This document shows, piece after piece, positions 1 to 6,399 of a stretch of 11,988 nt of DNA. Origin of the DNA: Syntrophorhabdaceae bacterium PtaU1.Bin034 (GTDB lineage Bacteria; Desulfobacterota_G; Syntrophorhabdia; Syntrophorhabdales; WCHB1-27). The stretch lies in contig MVRP01000123.1 in NCBI GenBank assembly GCA_002067405.1, positions 1 to 11,988 of the forward strand. The letters run 5' to 3'. Each line of letters starts with the position of its first letter. The first letter of the stretch is position 1. The notes beneath the pieces were generated by a model that ran no database searches, was not told the origin of the DNA, and worked only from the letters and a program-made list of their open reading frames with translations. A program made the position numbers and the translations under genes.

Positions 1-503
1 GCGTGACGCTCAGACCAGGTGGAGGACAGGCCGTACCGCTCCGATTCTTTCATTGCCCACAAAGGCGAATTCTGAGGCGCTACCGCGGGATAGCCTGCCT
101 CATTCAGCAGGCTGGTCAGGCTATTACGGAGCTTGACATTGAACTCTTCGCCGAACTTTCGCGACCTTACCCATCGTTCGGACGCATACCGGGTCTCTTT
201 TCGATTCGCCGCCTTCGTCGCCTTTGTCTGCGGCAGCACCCAGCATATCACTGTGAGCTCGCCGGGCGCTATGTGAAGGACCGGAAAAGTCTGCTTGAAT
301 ATGTCCACGGGCGTCCAGTAGAACGGCCCGATCAGCTCCTTGATTTTGTCATAAAGAGGATCATCACCGCGGGAAAAGCCGACGAGAGGCTTGTCCCAGG
401 CCGGTTCGGACGGCTCATTGCGAAGCGTATTTTCGGGAGATTTTACGAAGCCTTTGATAGACTCCTCTACCCATGCTGAAAGGCTAAACCGATCCTTTGT
501 CAT
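1..503 (-). CDS. 4Fe-4S protein, epoxyqueuosine-reductase-like (N-terminal part, cut by window edge)
   Basis: This frame is open on the minus strand from ATG at 503-501 to the left edge, giving 167 residues and no stop. The ATG is preceded by a strong ribosome binding site (AAGGGGTG, about 5 nt away). The protein begins MTKDRFSLSAWVEESI and contains LVGFSRGDDPLYDKIKELIG, then FYWTPVDIF, WVLPQTKATKAANRKET and, at the edge, STWSERHA. From memory, this order (GFADGDDPLF..., TP.....F, a W-LP segment, an R-KET segment, WSERHAAY..GLGTFGL) is typical of cytosolic 4Fe-4S ferredoxin-fold proteins annotated as epoxyqueuosine-reductase-like in anaerobes. The cysteine clusters would lie beyond the window, so cofactor content cannot be confirmed. 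The physiological substrate of the family is unknown to me. It is divergently transcribed from the muramidase gene. The plus-strand frame over the same bases is its shadow. Confidence 0.8.
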   Translation of the reverse strand, partial: MTKDRFSLSAWVEESIKGFVKSPENTLRNEPSEPAWDKPLVGFSRGDDPLYDKIKELIGPFYWTPVDIFKQTFPVLHIAPGELTVICWVLPQTKATKAANRKETRYASERWVRSRKFGEEFNVKLRNSLTSLLNEAGYPAVAPQNSPLWAMKESERYGLSSTWSERH

Positions 504-573
504 GTTTTCACCCCTTTCCGTAAAAGGTATGGGCATCAGAGATACCGATGAAGCTCGTTGAGGATTGAATACA

Positions 574-603
574 AGTATACCAGAAATCGGGTGCTCCGAC
601 CAA
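574..603 (-). promoter_or_regulatory. Candidate extended -10 promoter for the 4Fe-4S protein gene
   Basis: Read on the minus strand, the -10 box is TATACT (579-574), preceded by TGG to give an extended -10 (TGnTATACT). A weak -35, TTGGTC (603-598), lies 18 bp upstream. The start codon is about 65 nt downstream. The -10 is convincing; the -35 matches consensus at only three positions. Confidence 0.5.
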
Positions 604-625
604 GAAGCATCTTTCAATTTCGGCC

Positions 626-717
626 CGGGGCAGAAGAAAAAGGGATGACATATTCCTGACATCCTTGTCATAGGAGCACACGCCATGCTGCCCCGGCGTC
701 ATCCCCTTCCTGCCCCG
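626..717. repeat. Long imperfect inverted repeat with an inner TGACA dyad
   Basis: The arms are CGGGGCAG (626-633) with CTGCCCCG (710-717), and GGGATGAC (642-649) with GTCATCCC (698-705). An A-rich internal bulge separates the two paired blocks. Inside lies a second dyad, TGACA-TCCT-TGTCA (657-670), plus another direct TGACAT copy at 646-651. There is no T-run, so it is not a simple terminator. It sits roughly 110-200 bp upstream of the transcription start predicted from the sigma-54 promoter at 800-815, where enhancer-binding proteins commonly bind. It could instead be a structured RNA or a decayed repeat. No gene was found in 504-852 apart from these regulatory signals. Confidence 0.5.
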
Positions 718-799
718 CCTCTCGGCCTTGATGGATTTTTGCGGCTCTGCAGCATGGTTTTTACGCCGGCCGATTTGCGTCCGACAGGCAGCGCGATCC

Positions 800-815
800 T
801 GGCACACCTATTGCT
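800..815 (+). promoter_or_regulatory. Sigma-54 (-24/-12) promoter of the muramidase gene
   Basis: The sequence TGGCAC-ACCTA-TTGCT matches the sigma-54 consensus TGGCAC-N5-TTGCW exactly, with the invariant GG (801-802) and GC (813-814) separated by 10 bp. Transcription would start near 826, about 27 nt before the ATG at 853. The Shine-Dalgarno GAAGGGA (841-847) falls within this short leader. Confidence 0.75.
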
Positions 816-852
816 ATGCTCAAAGCAAATACCGTCTCCGGAAGGGAACCAA

Positions 853-1539
853 ATGATATATGGTATTCCGCCCATGCTGATCTCACCAATCGATTCTGAT
901 AAAACTAACAGCGGTCCGGTCATCGCAAACGGGCAGGGGAACGCCTTTCTCAACCTGCTTATCCGGACGGTTGCAAAGTCCGGCGGAAAGACCATGCCCC
1001 GGTCTGCCGGAACCGACCCCCAAGCACTGCGTAATTACCCTCCGATCGAGATTTCGCCGCTTTCCTCCGGGGAAGACCCAACGACGAAAGAAATCTTCCG
1101 GATCGTTTTCAAGCATGAAGGAAGCGCATATGTCGCAAAGGATGGCGGCAAAGAAGCATCGAAATACGGGATTCTTCAAGGTACCGCCAATCGCTACGGC
1201 TTTCAGGGAGATGTCAGGAACATGTCGCGTGCACAGGCCGAGGCGATCTACAAGAAGATCTGGTCAGAGTCGGGAGCTGAAAAACTTCCCCGAAATCTGG
1301 CCCTGGTCCATTTCGATACCTATATCAACAGCCCGGCTGCTGCGAAGAAGATGTTGAAATCATCAGGAGGTCATACGGAAACGTATCTCGAACTGAGATC
1401 GGAGCGGTACGCGCGCCTTTCGAGGCTGAAGCCCGGAAGGTACGCAAAATACATGAAGGGCTGGATGAACAGGATAGAAAATCTTCGGGCCCTGGTGGCA
1501 GAAAACGCCGCAGGTCCTTCAATGAGATCGTCCACCTGA
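853..1539 (+). CDS. GH108-type N-acetylmuramidase (lysozyme-like peptidoglycan hydrolase)
   Basis: The gene encodes 228 residues. The open frame extends up to 685, but ATG 853 is chosen because it has a ribosome binding site (GAAGGGA, 841-847) and lies just downstream of a sigma-54 promoter. Residues 1-78 are low-complexity and polar, with no signal peptide or membrane segment. The catalytic module starts at about residue 79: IFRIVFKHEG carries the expected catalytic Glu (E89). It is followed by EASKYGILQGT (101-111), which corresponds to the G-A-T-N-Y-G-I segment of the family. Later come HFDTYINSPAAAKKML and the C-terminal RYAKYMKGWMNRIENL, which resembles the family's K-GW-NR end. It would cleave the glycan backbone of murein. 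The absence of a signal peptide and of holin or phage neighbours, together with the sigma-54 promoter, argues against a prophage endolysin. Export through a flagellar or other specialised secretion system is a hypothesis only. Confidence 0.8.
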   Translation: MIYGIPPMLISPIDSDKTNSGPVIANGQGNAFLNLLIRTVAKSGGKTMPRSAGTDPQALRNYPPIEISPLSSGEDPTTKEIFRIVFKHEGSAYVAKDGGKEASKYGILQGTANRYGFQGDVRNMSRAQAEAIYKKIWSESGAEKLPRNLALVHFDTYINSPAAAKKMLKSSGGHTETYLELRSERYARLSRLKPGRYAKYMKGWMNRIENLRALVAENAAGPSMRSST

Positions 1540-1590
1540 CATTGGCGCTCGCCAAGCCCGTGTCTTCCCCGTCTTTCTCCCTCTTTTTAG

Positions 1591-1630
1591 TGAAAGGCAG
1601 GATCGGAAATATCCCGGATCCTGCCTTTCA
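1591..1630. terminator. Perfect 14-bp hairpin between convergent genes
   Basis: TGAAAGGCAGGATC (1591-1604) pairs perfectly with GATCCTGCCTTTCA (1617-1630) around a 12-nt loop. It lies between the ends of the plus-strand muramidase gene and the minus-strand cytochrome gene. A short CCCCTTTT follows on the plus side (1634-1641). On the minus side the flank is A-rich, not T-rich. It probably serves as a terminator or 3' stabilising hairpin, more convincingly for the plus-strand transcript. Confidence 0.6.
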
Positions 1631-1674
1631 ACGCCCCTTTTGCCGACCTCGAAGAGAGGCGACACCGCGTTTCC

Positions 1675-2223
1675 TTATGGGACCGGGAAATTAAAATCAT
1701 GGCACTGCGAACAGAAATTCTCCGATTTCTGGTGCTGGTGATGGCACACATTACAGTCAAGGCTTGTTCCATAATGCGGCGATGTATGGGGGTTTGAGGG
1801 TTTTACCTTTGCCGTTTGCTCTGCGAGTTTTTCCGGGTTGTGGCATGCCGCGCACTGCTCCATACTCACGGCTTCCGCTTTTTTGACATTTTTGTGACAC
1901 TTCCCGCACGTTATTCCGCCCAGCATGTGAAGGTGGCTTCCCGGCAACTTGCCTTCCAGTTTCTGCGGACCCGTCTTCTCGTGACACCCCAGACAGTCCT
2001 TGAACGTCATACTCTTTGTTGCCGGGTGGTCGGCCGGAAGGACTTTTTGTGTGCCATGGCAGGCAACACAATTGCCGGCTTTTGCCGTTGGAAGTCTTTT
2101 GGGGGCTGCAAACAAGGTGCTTGCGGTCAGGACCGCGACGAAAAACAGGACGAATACAATCGTGATTCCGGGTAATACTCGCTTCATGGGGTAAATTCTT
2201 TCTTGCCGATTTGCCTTAGCCAT
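1675..2223 (-). CDS. Exported six-heme c-type cytochrome (cytochrome c3/flavocytochrome heme-domain type)
   Basis: The gene encodes 182 residues with six CXXCH heme-attachment motifs: CVACH (52), CLGCH (77), CGKCH (106), CAACH (124), CNVCH (157) and CSQCH (171). A hydrophobic signal sequence (residues 20-40, ending TLFAA) directs it to the periplasm. ATG 2223 has a strong AGGAGG nine bases upstream. ATG 2187 (residue 13, MKRVLPG) would give a more typical signal peptide but has only AAGAAAG far upstream. The C-terminal part (NPHTSPHYG...CNVCH...CSQCHDFNFPVP) resembles the tetraheme domain of soluble fumarate reductase flavocytochromes and small tetraheme cytochromes. No flavoprotein partner is adjacent. 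The protein ends right after the last heme motif, so it is a stand-alone electron carrier. Its redox partners cannot be read from the window. Histidines outside the motifs (H66, H97, H99, H146, H150, H162, H164) are candidates for distal heme ligands. Confidence 0.9.
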   Translation of the reverse strand: MAKANRQERIYPMKRVLPGITIVFVLFFVAVLTASTLFAAPKRLPTAKAGNCVACHGTQKVLPADHPATKSMTFKDCLGCHEKTGPQKLEGKLPGSHLHMLGGITCGKCHKNVKKAEAVSMEQCAACHNPEKLAEQTAKVKPSNPHTSPHYGTSLDCNVCHHQHQKSENFCSQCHDFNFPVP

Positions 2224-2255
2224 GTGGCAGCCTCCTGATGTTTTTACGCTTCTTT

Positions 2256-2283
2256 AATATAAATCCGAATGAAAAAGGATCAA
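2256..2283 (-). promoter_or_regulatory. Candidate sigma-70-type promoter for the cytochrome gene
   Basis: On the minus strand, TTGATC (2283-2278) is followed after 16 bp by TATATT (2261-2256), about 33 nt before the ATG at 2223. A long interrupted A/T tract at 2321-2340 lies upstream and may add curvature. Match quality is moderate. Confidence 0.45.
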
Positions 2284-2394
2284 ACTAGACATCAATTTTG
2301 CTATGGAATTGCGAGATCCGCAAGAAAAAAAAGAAAAAAAAAGAGACATTTTCCCGGTAGCGGGCAGGTGATTCGGTGCAGGCGGCTGACACGC

Positions 2395-2424
2395 TTGACA
2401 GGAGCAGCCCCGTACCGATATACT
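2395..2424 (+). promoter_or_regulatory. Strong sigma-70-type promoter for glnS
   Basis: A perfect -35 TTGACA (2395-2400) is followed after 18 bp by -10 TATACT (2419-2424, five of six consensus bases). The predicted start is near 2431, giving a leader of about 115 nt before the glnS ATG. Confidence 0.75.
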
Positions 2425-2451
2425 CGGCTTTAGAAAATAGTCCGCGCGAAA

Positions 2452-2487
2452 CCTTCCTTTGCACTGCCTATACTTCGGCAGGCAAGG
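2452..2487 (+). promoter_or_regulatory. Stem-loop in the glnS mRNA leader
   Basis: CTGCC (2464-2468) pairs with GGCAG (2477-2481) around an 8-nt loop. After a one-base bulge the stem continues with TTTGC/GCAAG and flanking CC/GG pairs. It lies between the predicted transcription start and the ribosome binding site (AGAGGTGAG, just before 2545). Six A residues follow rather than U, so it is not an intrinsic terminator. A role in mRNA stability or leader control is possible but not shown. Confidence 0.4.
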
Positions 2488-2544
2488 AAAAAAGGATTGA
2501 GTGTTTCCGCTATTTGCAGATCTTCCTTTTAAAGAGGTGAGAAT

Positions 2545-4233
2545 ATGACACAAAACAACGGCGCTGCTCCGAGCGATTTTATCCGTGAGATTATTGAAGA
2601 TGACCTTAAGACCCAAAAGCATGGTAACCGTGTAGCCACGCGTTTTCCACCTGAGCCGAACGGCTATCTTCACATAGGTCATGCCAAGTCGGTGTGCCTG
2701 AATTTCGGCATCGCCCTCCAGTACGGGGGGACGTGTAATCTGCGAATGGACGATACCGACCCGAGCGGCGAGTCCCTGGAGTTCGTTGAATCTATCATCA
2801 ATGATGTCCGCTGGCTCGGATTTGACTGGGAAGACCGTCTGTTCTACGCATCCGACTACTATAAACGGCTCTATCAGTTTGCTGTTCAGCTCATCAAAGC
2901 CGGAAAGGCTTATGTCTGCGATCTCCGCCCCGATCAGATACGGGAATACCGGGGCACGCTGACCGAGCCGGGTAAAGAAAGTCCTTTCAGGAACCGGTCG
3001 GTTGAGGAGAACCTGGATCTTTTTGCCCGCATGCGCGCCGGTGAATTCGAGGACGGGAGCCGCGTGCTTCGCGCAAAGATCGACATGGCGTCTCCCAATG
3101 TCGTGATGCGCGACCCTATCATCTACCGGATCAAGAGGGTTTCGCACTATCGTACAGGACCGGAATGGGTTATCTACCCCATGTACGATTTTGCCCATTG
3201 CCTTTCGGATTATCTTGAGAACATTACTCATTCGATCTGCACCCTCGAGTTCGAGAACAACCGGCCTCTCTACGACTGGGTCCTTGATCAGCTCGTTGAG
3301 GGGGAGCGCCCCCAGCAGATTGAGTTTGCGCGCCTCAATGTGAGCTATACGATCCTCAGCAAGCGGAGGCTTATCGAGCTGGTAGAAAAACGTTATGTGG
3401 CCGGCTGGGATGATCCGCGTATGCCTACCGTGGCGGGGATGAGAAGGCGAGGGTATACACCGCAGGCGATCAGGGACTTTTGCACAAAGATCGGGGTAGC
3501 CAAGAATGAAAATCTCGTTGACGTATCGCTCCTCGAAAGCTGTGTGCGGGATGATCTGAACGAGCGTGCGCCCCGGGTCATGGGAGTGCTGCGGCCTCTG
3601 CGAGTGGTAATAGACAACTATCCGGAAGGTCAGGTGGAAGAGCTCGAAGCTGTCAACCATCCTAAGAACCCCGGGATGGGAAGCCGCAAGGTGCCGTTCT
3701 CCGGGGTCATTTATATAGAAAAGGACGACTTTGAGGAGAACCCCCCAAAAAAGTATAAACGCCTTGCGCCGGGCAGGGAAGTAAGGCTCAGAAGCTCGTA
3801 CGTGATCAAGTTCGCGAGCATGGTCAAGGACGAAAAGACCGGTGAGGTGACCGAAATCCACTGCACTTTCGATCCCGAAACGAGAAATGGACCGCCGGCA
3901 GACGGACGCAAGGTGGAAGGCGTCATACACTGGGTATCTGCCGAACAATCGGTTCCTGCCGAGGTCCGTTTGTATGACAGGCTTTTCCGTGTTCCCGATC
4001 CTGCAGGAGTGGAAGGCGATGTAATGGACTACCTGAACCCGGGATCACTGGAGGTGCTCACCTCCTGCAGGTTGGAGCCGAGTGTCGTAAATGCGCCGCC
4101 GGGGGGCACATGTCAGTTCGAAAGGGTAGGCTACTTCTGTATCGATTCGAAGGATTCTTCACCGGAGCACCTTGTCTTTAACCGGATCGTAGCGCTCAGG
4201 GATTCGTGGGGCAAGATCAGCGCAGGAAGTTGA
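2545..4233 (+). CDS. glnS: Glutaminyl-tRNA synthetase
   Basis: The 562-residue protein matches bacterial GlnRS in length and order. It charges tRNA-Gln with glutamine in the cytosol using ATP. The class I signature is [14 protein letters not shown], with HIGH at residues 43-46. The second signature is the GlnRS variant of KMSKS, ILSKRR (270-275), preceded by ARLNVSYT. The segment RMDDTDP (67-73) and the [11 protein letters not shown]...[18 protein letters not shown] block (212-245) are diagnostic of GlnRS rather than GluRS. The C-terminal half is the two-barrel anticodon-binding region ([35 protein letters not shown]). ATG 2545 follows AGAGGTGAG at good spacing. The gene has its own promoter and a leader hairpin. 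Having GlnRS means this organism need not rely only on the GatCAB route for Gln-tRNA. Confidence 0.97.
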   Translation: MTQNNGAAPSDFIREIIEDDLKTQKHGNRVATRFPPEPNGYLHIGHAKSVCLNFGIALQYGGTCNLRMDDTDPSGESLEFVESIINDVRWLGFDWEDRLFYASDYYKRLYQFAVQLIKAGKAYVCDLRPDQIREYRGTLTEPGKESPFRNRSVEENLDLFARMRAGEFEDGSRVLRAKIDMASPNVVMRDPIIYRIKRVSHYRTGPEWVIYPMYDFAHCLSDYLENITHSICTLEFENNRPLYDWVLDQLVEGERPQQIEFARLNVSYTILSKRRLIELVEKRYVAGWDDPRMPTVAGMRRRGYTPQAIRDFCTKIGVAKNENLVDVSLLESCVRDDLNERAPRVMGVLRPLRVVIDNYPEGQVEELEAVNHPKNPGMGSRKVPFSGVIYIEKDDFEENPPKKYKRLAPGREVRLRSSYVIKFASMVKDEKTGEVTEIHCTFDPETRNGPPADGRKVEGVIHWVSAEQSVPAEVRLYDRLFRVPDPAGVEGDVMDYLNPGSLEVLTSCRLEPSVVNAPPGGTCQFERVGYFCIDSKDSSPEHLVFNRIVALRDSWGKISAGS

Positions 4234-4402
4234 GAAACAGATAGGGTAAAAGAGATCATCGTAATGACGATGCGAGGGGGGTAGCGGTTTTGGTCTTCAG
4301 GACGTGGGTTTGCTCGGACGGTTCGTGGGGGCGGTCACCGCGTCCGCTGATTCGCCGGTGGTATTTCTTTTCGTCTTTGGATAGTATACACTACTAAAAT
4401 CC

Positions 4403-5314
4403 ATGAGCTACGAAACATCAAATATCCCCTTATTGTCATTCCCGGTCCGAGCGGAATATCCGCCTTTCGCCATCGTCAGCGACACCCACGTGGGGGCTCG
4501 CAATTCGGCGTATCCCGCCTTTGTTCGTATCATTGAAGAACTGGAGATAGAAACCATTATCCATACGGGAGACATCATTAACAAGCCGGGCAGTCTCCGT
4601 CAGTGGAAGAGGTTCTTCGAGACCACCGGGTCGGAAAAAACGCTGCACGTGGCGCCGGGGAACCACGATATACGGTTCAAGAGGTCCCGTGAGGTGTACG
4701 GCCGGTTTTTCCCCTTCCAATACTACTCATTTTCGCAAGGGGATACCTTGTTTGTAATGCTGAACACGGTACTTCCCCGTCAAAGGTCGAGAATAGCGGG
4801 AAGACAGCTGGAGTGGCTCCAAACGGAATTGAAAAGAGATTTTCGTTTTAAATTCGTCTTCCTCCACGAACCCCTCTTCCCCGTATTGCCTCTCCATGGC
4901 CTCAATGTATTCAGGAGGGCACGAAACAAGCTTCATCGGCTCTTTGCCGAAAACGGGGTGAGCCTTGTCGTTGCGGGTCACAACCACCTCTACGGGAGGA
5001 GCGAACGGGACGACGTAATCTATGTCGTCACGGGGAACACCGGGGGAAAGCTTTTTCCCTTCGGGCTTGTCTCAAAAAACCGGGGCTCCTTCCGCTATAT
5101 TGTAGCGACGAGAATTGACGGACACTACCTGCTCGAAGTAAGGGACATGGACGGGAACGTGACGGATCGATTCTCCGTCAGTTCGGGAAAGCCCCGCTCC
5201 TTCCTGTATTCCAGACCTGTTCCGCGTCCCAAGTCGCTGCTTGCTCCTGCATTGACGGACAGGAAGCTATTCGGAACTAGCCGGCTTCAGCGCCTTCAAG
5301 GGAGAAACAGGTAA
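4403..5314 (+). CDS. Calcineurin-like metallophosphoesterase
   Basis: The gene encodes 303 residues. All five metal-binding motifs of the calcineurin-like phosphoesterase fold appear in order: SDTH (26-29), HTGD (54-57), GNHD (86-89), LHEP (154-157) and GHNH (192-195). It should therefore bind a di-metal centre and hydrolyse a phosphoester. The substrate (cyclic nucleotide, nucleic acid, lipid or protein phosphate) cannot be told. There is no signal peptide or membrane segment, so it is probably cytosolic. The last 60 residues are basic and look poorly conserved. The start is the first in-frame ATG after a stop at 4382, and it lacks any Shine-Dalgarno. A TATACA box at 4385-4390 would place transcription only a few bases before the ATG, so leaderless translation is possible. 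The 169-bp gap after glnS holds a 6-bp hairpin (CATCGT/ACGATG) and a GC-rich dyad (4315-4346) but no clear terminator. Confidence 0.88.
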   Translation: MSYETSNIPLLSFPVRAEYPPFAIVSDTHVGARNSAYPAFVRIIEELEIETIIHTGDIINKPGSLRQWKRFFETTGSEKTLHVAPGNHDIRFKRSREVYGRFFPFQYYSFSQGDTLFVMLNTVLPRQRSRIAGRQLEWLQTELKRDFRFKFVFLHEPLFPVLPLHGLNVFRRARNKLHRLFAENGVSLVVAGHNHLYGRSERDDVIYVVTGNTGGKLFPFGLVSKNRGSFRYIVATRIDGHYLLEVRDMDGNVTDRFSVSSGKPRSFLYSRPVPRPKSLLAPALTDRKLFGTSRLQRLQGRNR

Positions 5315-5341
5315 GGCTCTTTCCGGTGAAAAAAGCGAACG

Positions 5342-6259
5342 CTAGGTCGACATGACGGCCACGAGAAGCATCGCGGCCGGATAGACGCAGGCCCGGTTGA
5401 AGAGGACCATTGCGTCGTCCATGGACTGGCTCCTCAACCAGCGCCATCCCGGAATGATCAGGAAGTAGGCGCCTGTCGCCACCGAGCCGATCTGAAAGAA
5501 CGTCTGGTTCTGAAGAGGCACGGGAAGGACGAGCCAAAAGCCCAGAACTACGGTGAGGCACAGAAGGATGAAAGAGACAGTCGACGAGAGGCGTCTTCCG
5601 TAGCGTACCGGAATGGTCTCTATCCCTAAATGGATGTCCTCTTCGAGGTCGGTCCAGTCATTGGGGATGTTCCTCGCTCCAATCTCCCAGCAAAAGGCCC
5701 AAAAAAAGAAAAGAAGAAGGAACGTCACCGGAGGGTCTTTCACCACGGCGAAGACGCCGGCAAGCGCGCCTATACCCACCATTCCCCCTGAAAGTATTGT
5801 TTTCCAGCAGGTCACCCGCAGAAGACTGCAATAGGTGATCTCGAGGGCAATGGCGGCTACCAGAATGAGAAAGCAAACAGGATTGAGCGAAAAAGCTATA
5901 CAGAGAGAAAGGGTCCCCCAGACAAATACCCAGGCAAAGGCGTGCGGAAAGGAGAGAACGCGTTGTGCTATGGGATGGCGGATGCCAACGACGTCTATAT
6001 CGAAGTTCGTAAACCCTCTTTGATGTTTTTCCATCCTCTCGGCGTCGACCTTGCAGTCCATGAGGTCGTTGAGGGCGAAGACGCAGGTGAATCCCGAAAA
6101 GGCAGCAAGGAGACCCAAAAGGAGTGTGGGGTAGGGCGGGAACGCACCAAGGGCAAGGATAGCACCGAGACCGGGTTGACCTATATCGAGAACCGAGTGG
6201 CTCATGCGGGAAAGGCCAAAGTATATCTTCATTTTCTCGCGCATTACGCTGACATTCAT
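5342..6259 (-). CDS. UbiA-family membrane prenyltransferase
   Basis: The gene encodes 305 residues and several hydrophobic helices, a typical UbiA fold. It should attach a polyprenyl chain from its diphosphate to an aromatic or lipid acceptor at the membrane. The first Asp-rich motif is NDLMDCKVD (residues 64-72). The second is NDWTDLEED (200-208), followed by IETIPVRYG. Between the first motif and the usual R-P-(I/L)-A segment there is extra sequence (QRGFTNFDIDVVGI before RHPIAQ), which is unlike the compact KPDRPI form. ATG 6259 is chosen because AGGAGGTG lies five bases upstream. A GTG at 6265 opens the frame but sits inside that Shine-Dalgarno. The gene is last in a minus-strand unit after the radical SAM gene and converges on the phosphoesterase gene with a 27-bp gap. 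The acceptor is unknown, and I see no specific match to UbiA, MenA or MqnP. Confidence 0.87.
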   Translation of the reverse strand: MNVSVMREKMKIYFGLSRMSHSVLDIGQPGLGAILALGAFPPYPTLLLGLLAAFSGFTCVFALNDLMDCKVDAERMEKHQRGFTNFDIDVVGIRHPIAQRVLSFPHAFAWVFVWGTLSLCIAFSLNPVCFLILVAAIALEITYCSLLRVTCWKTILSGGMVGIGALAGVFAVVKDPPVTFLLLFFFWAFCWEIGARNIPNDWTDLEEDIHLGIETIPVRYGRRLSSTVSFILLCLTVVLGFWLVLPVPLQNQTFFQIGSVATGAYFLIIPGWRWLRSQSMDDAMVLFNRACVYPAAMLLVAVMST

Positions 6260-6286
6260 CTTCACCTCCTGGCAGCAATTATCGGG

Positions 6287-6363
6287 CGCCCCCTGCTATG
6301 CAGAGGGGCGGAGGAGAAAAGGAGCAGAGAAGAAAATGCTTTTCACCGTTGCCCCTCTGCTCC
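6287..6363 (-). promoter_or_regulatory. Mutually exclusive hairpins between the radical SAM and UbiA genes
   Basis: In minus-strand order there are four segments: A (6363-6351), B (6329-6321), C (6310-6300) and D (6296-6287). A can pair with B (GGAGCAGAG with CTCTGCTCC, 9 bp), and TTTTCTCC follows B, as in an intrinsic terminator. A can instead pair with C (GCAGAGGGGC with GCCCCTCTGC, 10 bp perfect). C can also pair with D, just before the UbiA ribosome binding site. A-B and C-D can coexist, while A-C excludes both. This is the logic of an attenuator or antiterminator. A small GAAAA-GCA-TTTTC hairpin sits inside A-B. No ligand or protein is implied by the sequence. Confidence 0.5.
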
Positions 6364-6399
6364 CGTGTCTCTTTTGCACCTCAGCATTTACTTTCCGTT

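Noticed and set aside
3..479. A 158-codon plus-strand frame at the left edge
   Set aside because: It is the shadow of the minus-strand 4Fe-4S protein gene, which has a strong ribosome binding site and family-like sequence.
853..1539. Reading the muramidase as a prophage endolysin
   Set aside because: There is no holin, spanin or structural phage gene nearby, and a sigma-54 promoter is unusual for phage lysis genes.
2319..2342. Long interrupted A-tract with a nearby 5-bp hairpin, considered as a terminator
   Set aside because: On neither strand does the T-run directly follow the hairpin, and no transcript is expected to end there.
2254..3948. A 564-codon open frame on the minus strand, opposite glnS
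   Set aside because: It is entirely antisense to a certain glnS gene, has no recognisable domain or ribosome binding site, and its composition is that of a complement of a GC-skewed coding sequence.
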